The translations under genes and the position numbers were made by a program. From assembly GCF_000208865.1 (NCBI RefSeq), contig NC_018394.1, forward strand, positions 1,385,635 to 1,449,634: DNA of 64,000 bases, given 5' to 3'. The notes beneath the pieces were generated by a model. The model was given only the letters and a program-made list of their open reading frames with translations. It was not told the DNA's origin and ran no database searches. The first letter of the stretch is position 1; each line of letters begins with the position of its first letter. The DNA comes from Neospora caninum Liverpool (lineage: Eukaryota; Apicomplexa; Conoidasida; Eucoccidiorida; Sarcocystidae). This document shows positions 10,901-27,091 of this stretch, piece by piece.

Positions 10901-13900
10901 ACACGGGCGCGGCTTCGACTCTAGCAAAGACAGCAACGAACTGCCTTCAGACTGGCTCCCTTTTCTGCGCCTCTCCAGCGCAGGCGGATCGCAACGAGCA
11001 AACGACGAAGAAGAGGAAGAGGAAGACGAAGACGAAGAAGAGGACGAAGAAGACGAAGAAGAGGACGAAGAAGATGGGCGAGGTTTCTTTTCTCGGGAAG
11101 CGAGGATCCGACTTCTAGAGAGAATTTGAGGCGCAAATGTGCAGAGTGAGAGTTCAGCGTCTCGTTGCTGTTCTTCCATTTTCTCCAGAGAGATTTGTTT
11201 TCTCGCGATTTCTTCTTCGACCTGAGCAGCAAGAGGCGTGCACGCGTTTGCGCAGCGAACGACAGACAGACGAAACGAAGACAGTCCAACTGAAGAAAAA
11301 AGAAACGCGGAGAAGCACATATATGCACACCTCCCTTTTTTCTCCTCCGGTATTCCTTACACATGACAAATAGCGAGAGAGAGAGAGAGCACGAAAAGTG
11401 TCACGCAAGAACTTGTGGGAAGTCACAAACATCCTCAAAAAACGCTACAAGAGACTGTAAATCCATATCTGTGCACTCTCAAAAGCACAGACAGGGACGT
11501 TCAATGCATTCCTTTGTAACTCAGAAAGACACCACATATATCTATATATAGGATTGCGTAAGATGGATTGTGGAGGTCGTGCATGCGGATAACGCAAGAA
11601 ATGTGTGCTTGGCGACTGTCTCTCTCGCGAATAGCGGCGATTATCTCTTTCCTTCTCTCGAATCGTCGCCCGCAGAGAGAACGTCGCGATCTTCCTCGTC
11701 CCTTCCCTCGAGCCTCCAGTCCTCTTTTCGCGTGCGCAGGGAGACAGAAAGCAGCCTACTCGCCGATGCAGAGGGACGTGTCGCGAAGACAGGGAAGGAT
11801 GCGAAGTGATCTGCTCACATGCCACAGAAAGCAGAAGAAACAGGGAGTGAAAGACAAGTTGCCGAACCCTCCTCGGGGTGTCTAGACGGCAGACCGACAG
11901 AAAACGAAGAGCCAAGGCGGTCAACCCTATATTGCGGAGAGACCAAGAAACGGTTTACACAAGTTGCCTGAAGCACTTAAAGACTGTGCAGGCACAGAGA
12001 GTGTGACAAAAGATTCGGCAGCACCTTCATCGATGTGTCGGGGCGTCTCGAGCGCTGGAAACCTGAAGGGGAGACCCCACCTGGCGGATCTAGCTGCCTT
12101 GCGACAAACCTCTCCACTTCGAAATCTTTAAACAAGCGTGTAGACATAAAACGTCTATATATGTATCCGTATCCAAATATCCTTGCGTGTAAATATTTAG
12201 GTACATACTCACAGATATACATCTACACATGCAGATGGAATGTAGAGAGATAGGCGCATATAGATAGCTAGAGATGTCACCTAAATCCAGATACATCGTG
12301 ACCTACATATTTGTGTGCAGATATGTACATGCTTCCCTATACAGTTGCATATAAATGTATAGAGAGATGGTAAATAGAGAGAGAAGTGGTGCGAGATGTA
12401 GAGTGATGCAAATTGAGATAGGCACGCGTATGCATACATAAGCGCATGAAGAAGGATGTACATTTGGAGACACGTATATGTGCAGCTACGCATATTTCCG
12501 ATTGAACTTTGCATGCACCGGCGTGGGATACACGAGACACGTTGAAGCTTCGCAGACGCCTCGGAGAGCCTTGTGAGGATGCGACACAGCGACAGCGAAG
12601 CGGGGAGGCGCCCAAGTGTCTGTGGAGCTTACGACTGGTCTGTACGAATAGCTGCTGGTCTCAATGAGGCCGAGAAGGTCTTGCGTTCGAGAAACAGAGT
12701 CGTGTTTCTTCTTCGCTTCTGCATGCAGTCGCTCGTGCGCTGGCAGAGGCGCTTGAGTTCCCGCCCGTCGCGGGGGCGTTCTGTAAGAAAGAGATTTGAC
12801 TCTCGTCCTGCACTTCTCTCTCTCGTTTTCCCTTAGGTTTCACAGGCGCCAGCCCCACTGAACCCTCCGTGCATGCATCTACTTGTTTGCTACAGATACA
12901 CATGTCAATGCACGGATGCAAACAAAGAAATATATATATATATATAAATTGGTGTGTAAGTGGTTGAGTGTGTGTATGTGCATGTGTATATGTGCATGTG
13001 GGAAAACTGGAGAATGCATTTGTCGCCCTTCAAAGCTTGAGTCCGACAGCGGCAAGAACGGAGCTCTCTCGTGGTGCCCCGAGCACGGGTGCGTGCACGC
13101 ATCCTGGTTTATGTGCATGCAGCCCTTACATTCGGACGCACCGCTCGGCACTGGCGGCAACCGCGCGAAATGTTTCATGACCGACTCCTGCCGCATTCGC
13201 GTCGTCCAGTCCCAAGCACGAGGGATACACATACATAGCGTCACCTATATCTATATGCAGACAGATATACAGATATATATAGAGAGAGATACGACTCTGC
13301 TGACGTGTGTACGTATGTACCTATATATTTATATGCATGCACATCTGTATGTATATTAGGTGAGGAGCAAGAGGGAGAAGGGTATGAGGCCTCACCTGGA
13401 GTTGATTCGAGGGCGAAAGGAGCACGCTTTCATCTGCGCGTTCGAGAAGAGGCCAGCACAAGGAACGGACGCCTCACGAAAAGAGATGGCAGTGAACCTT
13501 TCCAGGCAGCTGCACACGCTGAAGGGTGGCGAGAGGAAAGAAGACTCCAGCAGAAAGAACGAGACACTGGAGACTGCGAAGTGGCGGTCGTTACATGCCG
13601 AGGAAACACAAAACGTTCGAAAAACAGGCATCTGTGGAGAGATCGAGGCCACAGCCTACGCGTGAGAGCAGTGTCATCGTCCGTTGGAGAGACAGACTGG
13701 CAGACACAGAAAATCTCACCTGTTCCTCCTCGAGAATCGACTTCAGCACTTGTCTTCGAGCAAGGCCCTCGCGATGCCTGTACAACAGGCCGAAAGGAAA
13801 TCCGAGATTCTGAGTCCCCATACACCTGCCAAACAGGTTCACGAGTAACTAAAGTTACAACCACACAGGCAACCACATTCACATATATATACATATATAT

Positions 13901-15884
13901 GTAAAATATATATACAGATATATATACATATATAAATGTATTTAGAGTAGAGATATACGTGAGACTATGGATTGGATGCTGCCACGTGCTTATGTGTGCA
14001 TTCAGGTCACAGAATTCCTTTTCCCCTTTTTGCCCGCCGCGCATGCAAATATTTGTCAAGTGTGTGTGGCACACAGATTGGACAGTAAATCTTGAGAAAT
14101 CTTTCTAAGCGTGGGTGTGTCGTTTTCTACGCGTGGGGCCGGTTTGTCGATGTCCTTTTCTGTCCCTGCAAGTGTCTCTCTGGGCGTTCCGATGGTCTCC
14201 GGTCCTTCCACCCAACACAGAAGAGATGTGCATGCAGAGGCAAAAGCGGACCAGAACGGGCAGTGTATGTACTCCCTCCCCTGTTTCGGATTCGTTCTTT
14301 TTCGTCGTGGAAACCCTCCACGTCAGACAAGAGCGCTCTGGCGTAAACTTCTCCAGAGAGACTCCGCGGGTCACCCCGGAGGAATACCCACTTGTCGTAC
14401 AACTCGTTGACTAGCTGGTCAGCCGTTCTCTCGGGTCTCCCTTTCTTCGACAGCTTCCTCTCGAGAGCATCCGCTCCCTTCCAGAGGTTTCCCTCCTGGC
14501 CACGCCGAGCCTGGTTTCCGTCTGACGGTCCAGTGCAGCAAGCGCAGCGACGCGCATGCCGAGGGGCGACTTCGGTCTCTGATCTGCCGTCTCCGCTCCT
14601 CTGGGATCTCCGCCCTTCCCGGTGTTCAGACGCCGTTCCATTCTCATCCTCTCTCGCGCCTTCGAGCGCTCTCTCCCGGAGGCGAGTCCCCGGCTGTCCC
14701 TTCGGGGGTGTCTCTGCTGTCTCTTCGGAGACAGGGGCGCGATAGGAGACACCCCTCGGAGGAGCCGGGCAGAGAGCGCTCTTCTCGGGTTTTCTCTGCG
14801 AGGTTCTTGCGCGCAGCTCCGAGTTGTTTTCTCCCGCAACAGAGGCGGAAAGCAAGCGAGAGCGTGACGAACACCCGGGAGATCTGAGACGGTCTTCTGG
14901 AGAGTCCCTTCGATGTCCACTGAGAGACCGGGGGGAACCCGACTGCGACTGAGGCGAGGAGACAGACGAGACTGGAGACGCGATAGCCTGAGAGAGGCGC
15001 GAGGCTGTGGGAACGGCAGGAACGCTGGGTCTTGAGGGAGAAGAAGGCGAAGCGAGCGAGGACGACGAACGAAGCGAAGACAGCGACGGCGAAGCAGATT
15101 CGCGGGACGGAAGCCGTCTGAGAGGAGGCAATCGACGGGAAAAGCGGGGGGAAGGAAAACTTTCTTCGCTGTCTCTTCTCGGCGAGGCAGCCGAGCTCAA
15201 TTCGTCCTCGCCACGTCGGAGACAGGAAGAGAGGCGTCCACGAGATGAAGGACCGAACTCTGCATCTCGCTGTCCCTCGAGCTCTTCAGCTCTTCCTCCT
15301 GCGTCACGGGTTGACCCTTTGTTGAGGTCTCCTCTTCCTTCGTTTCTGTTTTTTTCGACGTAGCGGCAGCCTTGCTGCCAGTCCACAAGGGGCGTCTCCT
15401 GCTCGCGTCTTCCGCATGCCGTGGAAGGAAGCGAATTCGGAGAGAGAGAAGGCACTCGACGGGCGTTTGTGCGGGTTTCCTGTCGCGCGGATTCGTGTTC
15501 AGGCGGCGCCGAGTCTGACGCCAGGCGAGGCAGAGATACAGCGGGGGAAGACGGCGAGGGCGTGCGAGAGGGAACGGCCGGCGACGCGGAAGCTTCGCGC
15601 CGAAGAGCGAAAGACTCAGACGTTCTCTGGTCCGTTTTCCTCAGCGAAGCTCCGCAGACAGAAGCTGCGTTCGGGTTCAGCCGAGACAGGGGCTTCGAGG
15701 TGTCTGGGAAGCCAGCAGAGGTCGACGGTCGCGAGACTGCCCGCGACGGTCGGAGGGAAGCACCCGAATTTCTGTGCGAATGTGAAAAAACGCGAGAAGA
15801 AGGGCGAGAAGACCCAGCAGAGCGAACGGCGGACGTGTTGCTCCTCAAAGACTTTACAAACAAATCACTGGATCCAGACGCCAT
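1975..15884 (-). CDS. large repeat-motif protein of unknown function, 21 exons, about 1,333 aa
   Basis: I do not recognise this protein. Coding exons, 5' to 3': 15884-14401, 13777-13720, 13472-13396, 12780-12633, 11810-11760, 11221-10468, 9891-9813, 9268-9211, 8231-8160, 7861-7814, 7275-7225, 7146-7069, 6190-6067, 5851-5685, 5057-4941, 4601-4531, 3804-3737, 3602-3583, 3129-3081, 2757-2633, 2277-1975. They total 4,002 nt and stay in one phase. The start context is CAAGATGGCG. Exon 1 encodes about 490 Ser/Arg/Pro-rich, probably disordered residues. Later exons alternate a C-x-F-x-P-x-[IL]-like motif (CSFRPRI, YSYRPVI, CTFAPQI, VTFRPTL, CPFTPEI, CTFQPRL) with helical R-L-[HA] segments (ERLHAEA, EERLAFY, ERLHRLA, RRLHEAV). 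Exon 6 carries a poly-Ser run. This resembles motif-rich cytoskeletal proteins of protists, but that is inference. The 3' end of exon 1 is the weakest junction, and the intron after 9813 uses a GC donor. Confidence 0.72.
2895..2909. repeat. poly-C tract (15 nt)
   Basis: An uninterrupted C run within the intron between coding exons 3129-3081 and 2757-2633 of the large minus-strand gene. It reads as poly-G on the transcript strand. Confidence 0.9.
3195..3290. repeat. (AT)n / (TACA)n microsatellite
   Basis: Alternating AT blocks flank a TACA tetranucleotide run. They lie in the intron between the 20-bp exon (3602-3583) and exon 3129-3081 of the minus-strand gene. Confidence 0.85.
6210..6300. 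repeat. 26-bp minisatellite, about 3.3 copies, next to a splice acceptor
   Basis: Units of GGAAAACCCCTCGATGCCCA plus six bases start at 6210, 6236, 6262 and 6288. On the transcript strand each unit reads GGGGTTTTCC...ATCGAG. The array ends about 20 bases upstream of the acceptor I assign to exon 6190-6067, so it makes up the 3' end of that intron. Confidence 0.85.
8706..8739. repeat. (AAAT)n/(AT)n microsatellite in intron
   Basis: AAAT repeats run into alternating AT. The tract lies in the intron between exons 9268-9211 and 8231-8160 of the minus-strand gene. Confidence 0.85.
9672..9709. repeat. perfect inverted repeat, 16-bp arms, 6-nt loop
   Basis: The left arm 9672-9687 (GCTGTCACGACCGGTT) is exactly complementary to the right arm 9694-9709, around the loop CGACAG. 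It lies in the intron between exons 9891-9813 and 9268-9211 of the minus-strand gene. A transcript through either strand could form a stable 16-bp hairpin. Nothing around it resembles a terminator or a transposon end. Confidence 0.85.
13882..13935. repeat. (AT)n-rich microsatellite in intron
   Basis: ATATAT/ACATAT blocks just upstream of the acceptor assigned to exon 13777-13720, in the first coding intron of the large minus-strand gene. Confidence 0.75.
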
Positions 15885-18771
15885 CTTGACCCTACAGCTC
15901 CCTACCTATACACCCCGTCACTTAGATATATGTGGGGAGATACAGACGGAGATGTATCTCCCTGTGTTTAACTTTTAGCTTGTCCTGTGCACAGGTCTCG
16001 ATGAGTGCAATTGTATTTGGGCGGATACGTGGAAAGCGCCGCGCGATTCGACGCATATCCAGGGCTCTCTTCTTCTTTAGAGGAAACAGGGAGGCGGCGG
16101 AGCCAGAGAACAGACCGTAGAAGCTGTCCAAGGTGACGTGGAAACTAAAGCAAATACTTTTGCGCATGAGTGCGGATGATGCGACTCTGCACTCGGTCAG
16201 AAACCCGGCTGCTGGGCCCCAGACGGGAAGAGCCTCGGGAGCGTCGACAGCACGGGAAGGAGCGGAGAGGATGCACAGAGTGCCCGAGGGCGGAAAAGGA
16301 TAGATCTGGAAAAGGCAGAGATCCCGCGAAGCAGAACCGGTGCTTCTGGGGAAGGACTGGGAAAAGACAAGCTGCAGAGGAGGTAACCCGGCACGACTGA
16401 GGCCTATCCGGCGGTTGGCAAAACCTTTGGTGGAAATTCACGTGGAGCGACAGAGGATCGGAAAGAGAAGGGCGAAAGGAGGAAACACAAAGGGAGCCTC
16501 GAATTTGAAGAAGAGACGTTCTGAGTCGAAGGGGGGGAGAGGAGGCTCTGCGCGTGGAACCGCACAGCGTTTCTTGTCTTCTCGAGAGGACACAAAAGGC
16601 GCTAGTTCGGCCGACGAGACACGCCCCGCGCGAGTTCCCCCCTCTGAGGGTTTCGGGTTTTCGAGAGAATTTCTGCCAAAGCGATTTGCCTAGAGTCCAG
16701 CACGAGAAAGCCGAAAAGACAGTCTAGTTGTGCGCAATGTGCGCGGGCTTTTTCGAGTCGGTCTCCTTTTCTTAAGCAAGACAAATCCACGCGCCAGCTG
16801 CGCGCTCTCGCCCCCCTCGAGAGAAAAAGATCGGTCGTATGCAGGCGCTCTCTGTCTGTTTCGTCGCTCTTCGACCGCGCTTCGGCGCGTAATTTGGCAA
16901 GCCATATCAGAGCGGGAAACTCGGAAAAGAAGGAACCTGGGAGGTTGAACGAAGCAACTTGGGAAAACGACGGCGGGTCTTCCGCGGAAAACAGTCAAAG
17001 TCTTTTCCCGTTCGCGGGCTTCTTCGACAACGCACACGCGAAGGACGATGGGCTGTCTAAAAATGCCCGGAAAGACGAAGAGAAAGCAGCAAGCACTAAA
17101 AATGAAAAGAAGAGAGACCAAGAAAAAAAGCGGGTTCCCTTAGGAGAAAAGAACTTCTGTTCCCCGCCCTGTTCCGCCTCCTCGCGCGCGCGCACTCGCG
17201 GTATCGACTCGGCAACCTCTCAGACGTGTATATCTGTCTTCTCTGAACACGCGTTTTCCTTGCTTGGACCGCTCCGACAAATGAAGACCGTCACGCTCCT
17301 GTGAAGTGACGCCACCTAGAGTGCTCAGCTTACAAGGGAACGCGAAGTAAGCCCAGAGACGGCATTTCCGTCAAGAGGGGGGGTGTCGAAATCGGCTTTC
17401 CCCCTGATCTACACACACAAAAAATCTGTTTTTCGGGTTTCGCCGGAGAGCACAGACCGTCGCCTGTTGTGGAGTAAAGGATCGCTAGACCGATTTGCGC
17501 TGACAAGACACAGTTCGTTCTGTCTTGCTGAAAAACGCCTGGCCACTGGAAGAAAAACCCCGCCCTGTCCGGGGTTGGCTCAGGTGAATGATCTGAGAGA
17601 GGTGCGCAGGTTCCACGAACTCAAAAGGTGACCAGATGAACCCAAATCTGCTCGCAAAAAGACGCAGTGCAGAGTTGCACGAGAAGAGATCCGTTGTAAA
17701 ACGCGTTTCGGAATCTGTTCGGCAATCCGTAGAGTGGAAAAATGAAACCTTCCACCAGAAGGGTGTCCACGTCGGGTCCACAGAGGTTGGAACGAGCGCG
17801 TACTGTAACCCCTCCTCTCTGAGCGTGAAGACCGTTCCACGCGTTCGAGGGCTTGGTGGCCATTGAAACGTCCCTGCCGGTGAACTTTTGCTTTTCGCCG
17901 GTGAGTCGCGGCGGCGATCCGCCGAGAAAACACACTGAAGGGAAGTCCGTTGCCTTCCTAAGCTGTCTCGCGAATGTGCTTCCCCACTGCTCTTGCGCTT
18001 TCCACGGGGAAAGAGGTGGGAAAGAACTACAGACGTACAATTCCGGAAAGTGGTCGATACGGATGATGATACCCCGATACTTCCGCCTGCAGAAAAGTGT
18101 TCGAGTTTGTGGAACGCGTCAGCGACGATCGATGTGTAAACACTTGGCGAACGAGCGTTCTGTGCGACCCGCTGGAGTTCGTGCACTGGCCATGTCCAGA
18201 AACCCAGAACACTCGCTGACATATACTACACGGTCTTCTACCGGTTGTATTTGCGGCGTAGTATCTATATGGATTACTGCCACCAGTCGTATTAACTGCG
18301 GGGGGAGAGGACTCCTCAGAGGCTAGTAGAATAAACGGCCCATCGTAGGAGGAGTTATCCTCGCTGAGCCGGCGCTTCGCTCTGGCCGCGAAGTTACAAG
18401 GTGCGACGTGAGCCGGGCAGAGAGAGGCAGCCTCCTGCGGACAGGCAACGCTGCGAGTCCACAAAGGTATAGGAAGTTCGGTATCTCAACGCACGCGTTT
18501 CCACAAACACTCACTCCTACGCCATGCGGCACAAATCCTAGAGAACATGGTGTGGCTTCAAACAAGCAGTCGACAAATTCGGAAGCAGCCGTGAGGGCAC
18601 GTCCACCGCTCTTTTTCGAGGATGGCCGTGCGCCTCAAACGCAAAGAGCGGCGCGGCCTTCCTGCTCTCCTCTCTGCGGCTCTCCGGTAGCCCCTGTGTG
18701 TCTGTGTCCACACCACCTGCGCCGTCCCTCCGCACGCGTGTATCCAAACGTTTCCAGCATCCGCTTCAAAT
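15885..18771. other. intergenic: 5' region of the large gene and 3' region of ATP synthase beta
   Basis: There is no supportable gene. The minus-strand genes on either side imply that the left part is the promoter and 5' UTR of the gene starting at 15884, and the right part is the 3' UTR of ATP synthase beta. AGAGACG words at 16512-16518 and 17355-17361 match the WGAGACG promoter element, but such a 7-mer is expected several times by chance. ORFs here reach at most 245 codons and show no domain or splice support. Confidence 0.5.
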
Positions 18772-21936
<3,165 letters not shown>

Positions 21937-24900
21937 TTTGCGGGAAGCGTTCCAGGCAGACACACGAAAGTTTCTCTCTGGTGACAAAGCACAGGGGGAG
22001 GACGGGTGAGACAGCACTGTGCGAGAGAGGTGTACGGAAGCCCCTCACTGAACCGCGCGCGCTCGAGGCGCCTCCGTCCTTCCGCGAAACCGAGGTGGGA
22101 GCGAGAAGAGACGTCAAGAAGAAACGAAAAAGTGAACAAAAAAACCAAGGGACAACGCGGGGGAAACAGGCGCCAGCATGAACGTGTGAGGGGATTCCAC
22201 ACGTGGCACTGGAAAGTCGCTCGCGTGCACACCCCCTGCGCACAACAGAACGGGGACGAGCGAAACGACGGGGGGAAACGCGGGAAACCAGCAGGAAGAA
22301 ATAGAAAGAGGCTTTCCAGCTGCCGGAGAAGCACTCGAAAAAAAAGGCGAGACTGTTCGTTCTTCTCGTTCGCTGTTGGCCCTTCTCTTGGAAAGAACAG
22401 CCCTCTTCAAGGTGTCTCCCCCGAGCGATTGAATCGACCGCCGCCGGTGCTCCTGGGCCATTCTTCCCTGCCTCAGCTACCGCCTTATGATCGGGGGAAG
22501 GGATCTGAAGGCGCTGTGCCCCAAACACAAAGAGGGTAGGGCCTTGCTGTCTTTGTTCAGACAAACTCCCCCGTACAGAAAAGTGTATTCCATAGAGACA
22601 GCTGAAATCTGCGAAACGCAGAGGCGCAAAACGCCTGCACGGGTTTTTCCTGACCGACCGCGTGGCGGCACCCGTCCTCGTCCGGCCTTATTTCTACGCA
22701 TGAGGGCGTTCCGAGAAAGGACGCGTCCGTGCCGCAGTTTTGCCTCGTTCAGCAAGAATCTACGGGGCAGTCTGCCTGCCTGCAAACGAAAAGCCTCCGA
22801 AGGGATGGGTAAGCTTCAACCGCGAGGGCCGAGAACCTTTCGAGTGACTTGGCCCCAGTCGGTTGGCATCTGGATTTATGCGTACGTACCAGAAAAAGTT
22901 CGGGACCGTGTGAACGGCGCCTCGGTGGTAGATCACCCGCTCGCCAGCTGAAAGATCCAACAAAGCACGCTGTGCTCTGGTAGCTTGTGTCTCGACACAA
23001 AAAGAACGGCGGGGTAAAACAGATGTGACTATCGGAGTGAGGTCGACTGCTTGTAGCACGGGGCGGAAAAACAGCATCGAGAGTGCTTGAAAATAACCCG
23101 GCTTTTTCTGGAAATACCCCGATCTCAGGGCTGGTGGGCGTAGATCTTCTTAGTTGTTTCTGACGAGTTGCTGGTACTCGTCGAACAAAAAAACTCCATT
23201 GAGATGGAAAGTTTCGGTGGATCGCTGGGAGCACAAGCACAAAGAAAGAGTTTTGCTACGGGAGCGACGCCTGCACACTGCACCAGCGTAGGATTCGTAG
23301 ATAGGGGAATGGGTTCGCACGTACGCAGGTAGACCGCTGTATCTCCTGGCCATTTCTTCGCTGAAATGAGGGGTGGCGAAGTTCCAGGTTCCAGGAGACG
23401 CTGCCCAGCAATGCTGCCATCAGGCAAAAAACAGCAACACTCTTCTACACATTTCAGGACAAGGGTTCGCGCGCAGCTGCTGACGTGCGCCTTTATCCTC
23501 AAAGAGAAGAAGCTGGCCGTGTCAGACGCTCCAGTTTTCAATCAGCTACGGAGTGTTAGAGGAACAGCTGTTTTATCGTTGTGACAGGGCGAGAGAGTCT
23601 TCCCTCGAAGCGGAAGCAGGCGTTCTCGTTCGGGCATGAGACGCGACGGCTACCACGGTTTCGATTCGGACACCGCGAAATCGAACCAGTGCAAGAAAGG
23701 CTGCCGTCGCGAGTCTCTTCGTGCACAGTATGCGCTGCACATTAGGAGCCCAAAAGCTTGTCGTTCAAGTGGACAACGGTCCACCTTCGGTGCAAAGAGT
23801 GAGTGGAGCATTCACTGATAAATCCCAGCCTGTCTCAGAGTCTCTTAGGGGTTCCCAGCCTTCGCAGTTTCTAGTTTCACATGGTGTTCCGAGCAATGCT
23901 GTTCACACACAGCCTTCCTCTCTGCACAGCTGATGTGTATGCTTGCGCCAATGTAGATGCACAAAACAGCAAATACACATTTCTTGAGTTGCTGGTATCC
24001 ACTTGGAAACTTTCATCAAGATGTAGACTGGTACAGGGATTTGCCCAGCGAGGCATTAAAACCGTCTACCGTTTGCCTCCTGCCTCCCCAGCGGACCTAC
24101 ACGTTTTATCCTTTCTTCCAACTTTGGCTACATCTTCAATAAACAGCCAACCAGAAACTGGCGCGAGGAACTTGCTCACGACTCTTGCCGCTCCATCCGA
24201 GGGCGAGAGTGGCTGTCAGTCTGGTGACTCCCCTTGGGACTTTCACCGTGCCAAGTGATTCGACTTCGAAGCCCCCAGTTTTGCACTTAAATATGTGAAT
24301 CATTTGTTTCCCATCTCACCCGATAATCCCAGCCATCTATTGATGTAACATACATAGTCAATGTGGCCCTTTAGGTCAGTCTGTTTTTCCCATGGACCTC
24401 ATCAGACGTCGAAGGAATAAGAGGCAGAAGGCAACAAGTCACCTCGTCATCCGGAGTGCTCACCGGGGGAGTGTCCTCACTTTTCTGTCGCCCATCCAAC
24501 TACCTTTCCGATTTTGTGAGCCTCCCAGGCAGAGTAAACGGTGCGAACATGCGGTTTTTTATTTCGTCACTGGAGGCAGAGTCTTTCAGTGGGCGGTTCA
24601 GCATGGAGAACAGGGCGGTTCCCGGTGTTCTCCATCGCATACGTGTCTGGGAAAGCCAGCGACATCGTGCGCTGGACTGTCAAGTAGACGGCTCTGACTC
24701 AAACACACTGTGAGCTCCGAGCTCCCAAACCGGACCCGAAGCGCAACATGACGGAAGATGATGCGATGAAGCGCTGCCATCATCAGCACACAAGAGGGCC
24801 CGATACGGAAATTCTCACAGATCAGGATGCACGACCTCGTAAATCAGTGGCCTAGAATGCATAGTTCCGCTCGAAACAGCGGTACGCTTTCAAATCGGCT

Positions 24901-27091
24901 CCACGAGTGAGTTTATCGATTTTTCTGCGAAATGCTGAAAGGCGGTTCGCCCGGTGGCGGCCCAAGCAGCCTGGCAGCGGGAATCCACCGCCTTCCCCGT
25001 GGTCCTTCCTGAACAACTGCCTTTTCCTGGGGAGTACATACGACAAGTTGGACTACTGGTTGAGGTCTTGAATGTCCTTGTTTACCGGATCCACGTGGGG
25101 TGGGGGATCCACGTTGGTCTGACACGGTACACGCAGTGTGACGGCCAGGACAGTGTTCTAAGCGACAGAACGCGTGTGTCGAGTACTGGCCAGGTTACAA
25201 GCTACTCGCTTTCGCAGTCTCGCGCGATAATACGGACTTACCAGAAACCCGCCTTTCAATCGCTCTTTCCACAGAATCCCTTTGAAGACACGTTCTTCTC
25301 GCAAAACTCGCAGCAAACTGCTGTGAGCGCGATCCTCTGATTTGTTAGGCCACCCGTTTCTGTATTCAGACAGACAATGAGGGTCTGTTGAAGTGTCCTC
25401 TCTCACCGTCGTGTCGGAAGAAGAGCCCGCTCTCTGTTTTCCAGCGAACCGCCTCCCCGGCGACGCAGCGTTTCTTATTACACAGCTGCGTTTTGCAAGT
25501 TTGCGACCGTACAACTGTTCCTGACGGAGCACTGTTTGCAGCGCGTTTCGCATGCAGTGGGACTGGAGCGGTGAGTCATTGATCGCGGGCGCGGGAGGTC
25601 TGTCGGTGGCAGGTTTTCTCGGGTTTCTCAGCCTTCTCTCTTGCACTCTTTTCCCACTAACCGATTTCGTTGAGACCCGGAGGGCTTTCCCGAGAGAGAA
25701 ACATTCGGAGGGAGGGTTATTTTAACCTCATTTTGTCTGACCCCGCGCCTGTGCAGACAGGCTATCCCTCCGCAACTGCAACGTCACACGGCTCATCGAG
25801 CTACCATATTTTCGCAGGGTCGCCTCTCCAGTCGTTGCAAAGTCTCGACCTCTTTTTCTCTTCCAAGAGCTCTGCAAGACTGAGAAAATGCGACCGTTTG
25901 TCTCTCCTGGAAGTTAGGTCTTGCCATGCGTCACAAGGGATCTCAGTGCCCGGGCCTTTGAGCCCAGCCAACGCGCCGTTTGTTCGCTGAATCTCCTTCG
26001 CAAGGTTCTGTTTGCTCGTCTCCTTCAGCCACGGAATTCCGGCTTCATGCATTGGACGGCCAAGGCAGACGCACGACCGGAAACCCTCGTGTTTTTACTA
26101 GCCACCTCCACAATGCGATTGACCGAGGGAAAGCCTCTAACTGAGTCTCCCGGGCTGTAACAGCCTCCTCGGAAGCGACGGGACACTTGATGCTTCGTCA
26201 GGTTTCTAAGACTCGGTACACCTTCGTTTCCCTGGCTGATCAACGTACTCAGGTGACCGGTGAAGAGACCCATCACACAGAAGGAAGGCGGTAACAGAGG
26301 CTGATTCTTGAGAGCGGGGGGAGGGAGTGGCGAGGACAGCAACATATCCCCCGCGCCTTCCCACTCCGATCTTCTGCCACGATGGAAGATAAAAGCGAAA
26401 AGTCGTAACGGTGCAGGCTTCAGATCGTTGTGAATACAGTTTCCGAGCGGGATTGAGGGTTGGTTGCGACCGAGAGCGTGATCTCGTGGCAGCACAGGAA
26501 CGCGGAGACCGTCTACGGCCAGGTCATTTCCATGGGTTCACCCTCCCAGTGCAGCATTTTCCAGATTTGCCTCATGAGCATACATGTGGTTTCGCAGTTC
26601 TTTGCGGCGTTCTGGTGTCGTTGGCCCAAGTCCTCCCACCCTAGCCCGTTGTATGCCGTCCAAAAAGACCCTTCTTCCCACAGGCTCTTTGTGCTTTGGC
26701 CGTCACGTCATTGTCTTACGTAATCCTTTGGATTCGAAGAGGAGGTAGTGTTAGGTTTTGCGACCGGAATTTCTGTGTCTTTCGATTTGTTCCGTCCATC
26801 TGTCTTCGACCGCTCTTCTTCCTACGAGCTGCAAGCGGAGTCTCGCTTCGTCCGCGTCCTGGCGCATTTTTGCCTTTGTCCAGCGAGGGATCGCGCAAAA
26901 ACGCAACTTCCCCCTTGTCACCTACCCACACCGGGCTCTCTAGGCTGCCTCCTCATCACCAGCTTTCTGTGTCCGCGTAGCCCTGCCTGTTTTCTCGCGC
27001 ACCCCGTTCCGTTGCCACGCGAAATGCGCGGCCTGTGGGATTCTCGCGAACTCCTCTGCCTTCCCCTCTGAACAGTTTTCGCGTTGTTCCC
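21937..27091. other. long divergent intergenic region (about 5.2 kb)
   Basis: This lies between the divergently transcribed ATP synthase beta and hydrolase genes, so it must contain both promoters. It probably holds long 5' UTRs or UTR introns too. I found no open frame with recognisable protein features and no matched splice chain, and I recognised no tRNA or rRNA. A non-coding RNA gene cannot be excluded by reading alone. Confidence 0.5.
22107..22113. promoter_or_regulatory. candidate WGAGACG promoter element upstream of ATP synthase beta
   Basis: AGAGACG lies about 170 bases upstream of the beta-subunit start codon, within the range where Toxoplasma promoter heptamers act. It is a single copy and could be a chance match. 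Confidence 0.25.
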
